The position numbers and the translations under genes are program-made. The notes under the pieces were generated by a model. That model saw only the letters and a program-made list of their open reading frames with translations. It made no database searches and had not been told where the DNA came from. From positions 992,001 through 1,056,000 of the forward strand of contig NZ_CP009533.1 of the NCBI RefSeq assembly GCF_000761155.1: a DNA stretch of 64,000 nucleotides, read 5' to 3'. This DNA comes from Pseudomonas rhizosphaerae. GTDB taxonomy: Bacteria > Pseudomonadota > Gammaproteobacteria > Pseudomonadales > Pseudomonadaceae. Below are positions 62,683 through 64,000 of this stretch, in pieces; the first letter of the stretch is position 1; each line of letters opens with the position of its first letter.

Positions 62683-63789
62683 GTGACCGAGTCCGCCCTG
62701 CAACACCTATTGATCAAGCGTTTCTCATTGGCTGCCGGCACTTACGTTTTGGTAATTGGGCTCGTGTGGGTGGCGATCCTGACCCAGTACTGTCGTGTAC
62801 CTGTGGTAACGGCAGTCGGCACCACCTGCCTGGTCGCGGCCAGCCAAGGCGTGCTGTATTGGATCTTCCGCAGTGGTCTCAACCAGCGCTTCAGCGATCC
62901 CAGCCTTACCGAGTTCCAGGTGCTGCTTGCCGTGGCCTGGCACACCTGGCTGATCGCCAACCTCGAGGTGGCTCGCGGTACCTTCATGGTGGTGTATGTG
63001 CTGATCCTGCTGTTCGGCGTGTTCCATTTGCCACGTCTGGCATTCGTGCGCTGCGCACTGGTGGTGTTCGTCGCGTTCGTCGGGGTCAACCTGTGGGAGG
63101 CCTATCGCATGGCCTTGCCGGACCCTGGGCTGGCCACCCTGCAGATCTGCGCCATGCTGGTGGTGCTGCTGTGGTTGTGCATGTATGCAAGCTACGTGCA
63201 GACCTCGCGCCAGCGCATACGCCAGCGTCGCTATGCTCTGCAGGCGCACCAGGACACCCTGCGCGGCATGATGCGCCAGCTCGAAGAGCTGGTCGCCACC
63301 GATGAATTGACCGGCTTGTTCAACCGTCGACATTTCCTGCGCCTGGCCTCCCGTGAACTGGCGACGCTCAAGCCGGGTGTCGAGCACGGCCTGGCGCTGA
63401 TCGACCTCGATCATTTCAAGCGCATCAACGATATGCACGGCCATGCGGCCGGTGACCAAGTGCTGCAGGCCTTCGCGGCGGTGACTCAGGATTGCCTGCG
63501 TGACGGTGATGTGCTGGCGCGTTATGGCGGCGAAGAGTTCGTGTTGCTGATGCCTGACGTCGACGCCGATCGCTTGGTGCGCTGTTGCGAGCAGCTGCGC
63601 CGGGCCTTTGCCGACGCCGACCCGCAAGGGCTGGGCGCGGCCAATCTGAGTCTGTCGGTGGGCATGACGTTGCTGGTGCAGGGCGACGACCTGGACGACG
63701 CCCTGCACCGTGCCGACCAGGCCCTGTACCGCGCCAAGCGCGAAGGCCGTAATCGCTGCGCGGCGGCGTGGGACATGGCCGATGCCTGA
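62683..63789 (+). CDS. membrane-bound diguanylate cyclase (GGDEF domain)
   Basis: About 368 residues from the GTG giving VTESALQHLLIKRF; in-frame ATG 62611 or TTG 62599 are alternatives that add 24-28 residues. Five to six membrane segments span roughly 12-175. A short coiled linker precedes the GGDEF domain, which has TDELTGLFNRRHF at its start and the active-site motif GGEEF. An RDGD inhibitory I-site lies exactly five residues before GGEEF, so product inhibition by c-di-GMP is likely. It makes c-di-GMP from GTP. The end overlaps the next gene by 8 bp. Confidence 0.88.
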   Translation: MTESALQHLLIKRFSLAAGTYVLVIGLVWVAILTQYCRVPVVTAVGTTCLVAASQGVLYWIFRSGLNQRFSDPSLTEFQVLLAVAWHTWLIANLEVARGTFMVVYVLILLFGVFHLPRLAFVRCALVVFVAFVGVNLWEAYRMALPDPGLATLQICAMLVVLLWLCMYASYVQTSRQRIRQRRYALQAHQDTLRGMMRQLEELVATDELTGLFNRRHFLRLASRELATLKPGVEHGLALIDLDHFKRINDMHGHAAGDQVLQAFAAVTQDCLRDGDVLARYGGEEFVLLMPDVDADRLVRCCEQLRRAFADADPQGLGAANLSLSVGMTLLVQGDDLDDALHRADQALYRAKREGRNRCAAAWDMADA

Positions 63790-64000
63790 GCTGGACACCG
63801 GCCATAAGCGCTGGACGGTGGCGGCCGGCAGCAACCTGCTCGACGCCCTCAACGAGGCCGGCGTGCAGGTGCCTTTCAGCTGCCGCGCGGGCAGTTGCCA
63901 TGCCTGCCTGGTGCGCTGCCTTGCCGGCGAACCCCAGGACCGCAAGCCTGATGCGCTGAGTAGCGACAAGCGTCAGCGAGGTTGGCGCCTGGCCTGCCAG
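63782..64000 (+). CDS. [2Fe-2S] ferredoxin-type reductase (5' part, continues beyond window)
   Basis: 73 residues are visible from MPELDTGHKRW. A plant-type ferredoxin domain has the cluster motif PFSCRAGSCHAC (C-x4-C-x2-C), with a further Cys at LACQ by the window edge. In pseudomonads such genes usually continue into a ferredoxin-NAD(P)H reductase module, but that part is outside the window. The ATG lies within the last 8 bp of the cyclase gene. Confidence 0.8.
   Translation, partial: MPELDTGHKRWTVAAGSNLLDALNEAGVQVPFSCRAGSCHACLVRCLAGEPQDRKPDALSSDKRQRGWRLACQ

Overview
The window is a chromosomal segment of a fluorescent-type Pseudomonas (P. fluorescens/P. putida lineage). Evidence: high GC coding bias, gene order matching the P. 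aeruginosa ung-tct-ygfZ-sdhE-nadB-algU-mucABD-lepA-lepB-rnc-era-recO-pdxJ block, an AlgU/MucA system, and Pseudomonas REP/REPIN palindromes (tgtgggagcggg...cccgcgaa) in several intergenic gaps. No rRNA, tRNA, CRISPR array, prophage or insertion sequence was found.

Layout. 1-3.2 kb: 3' part of rsuA on the minus strand, a Cys-rich CWC protein, a Tyr/Gly-rich lipoprotein, an enoyl-CoA hydratase/HIBYL-CoA hydrolase-like protein and uracil-DNA glycosylase. 3.2-9.7 kb: a tripartite tricarboxylate transporter (tctCBA) with a coupled AbrB-type membrane protein, divergent from the tctD-tctE two-component system. 9.7-24.8 kb: housekeeping block (HDOD protein, ygfZ, sdhE, ygfX, nadB; the envelope-stress operon algU-mucA-mucB-mucD without mucC; lepA, lepB, DUF4845, rnc, era, recO, pdxJ). 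24.8-30 kb: M20 amidohydrolase with an MFS transporter, a LysR regulator, nadE and a DUF305 protein. 30.2-32.4 kb: arsRBC arsenic resistance operon. 32.5-35.4 kb: class Ia ribonucleotide reductase nrdA without nrdB beside it.

35.9-60.7 kb is the accessory highlight: a 25-kb insecticidal-type toxin-complex (Tc) locus, all on the minus strand. In transcription order it encodes a TcC/Rhs protein with a variable C-terminal toxin domain, then tcaA2-tcaB2, tcaA1-tcaB1 and finally TcB. The split TcA component (TcaA+TcaB) is present twice as a tandem duplication of about 8.6 kb. The outer parts of the genes are nearly or fully identical, including a stretch of about 650 bp without a visible mismatch, while the centres are strongly diverged. 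This is the pattern expected if two TcA pores with different receptor-binding regions share one TcB-TcC cocoon and are homogenised at their ends. The TcC variable region has an SGC(T)...His signature resembling the CNF/DNT-type deamidase fold, a testable proposal for the toxin's activity.

60.8-64 kb returns to core genes: class I fumarase, a membrane diguanylate cyclase, and the start of a [2Fe-2S] ferredoxin-type reductase that overlaps it and runs off the window. All domain and family calls come from reading translations and motifs; no database search was run.
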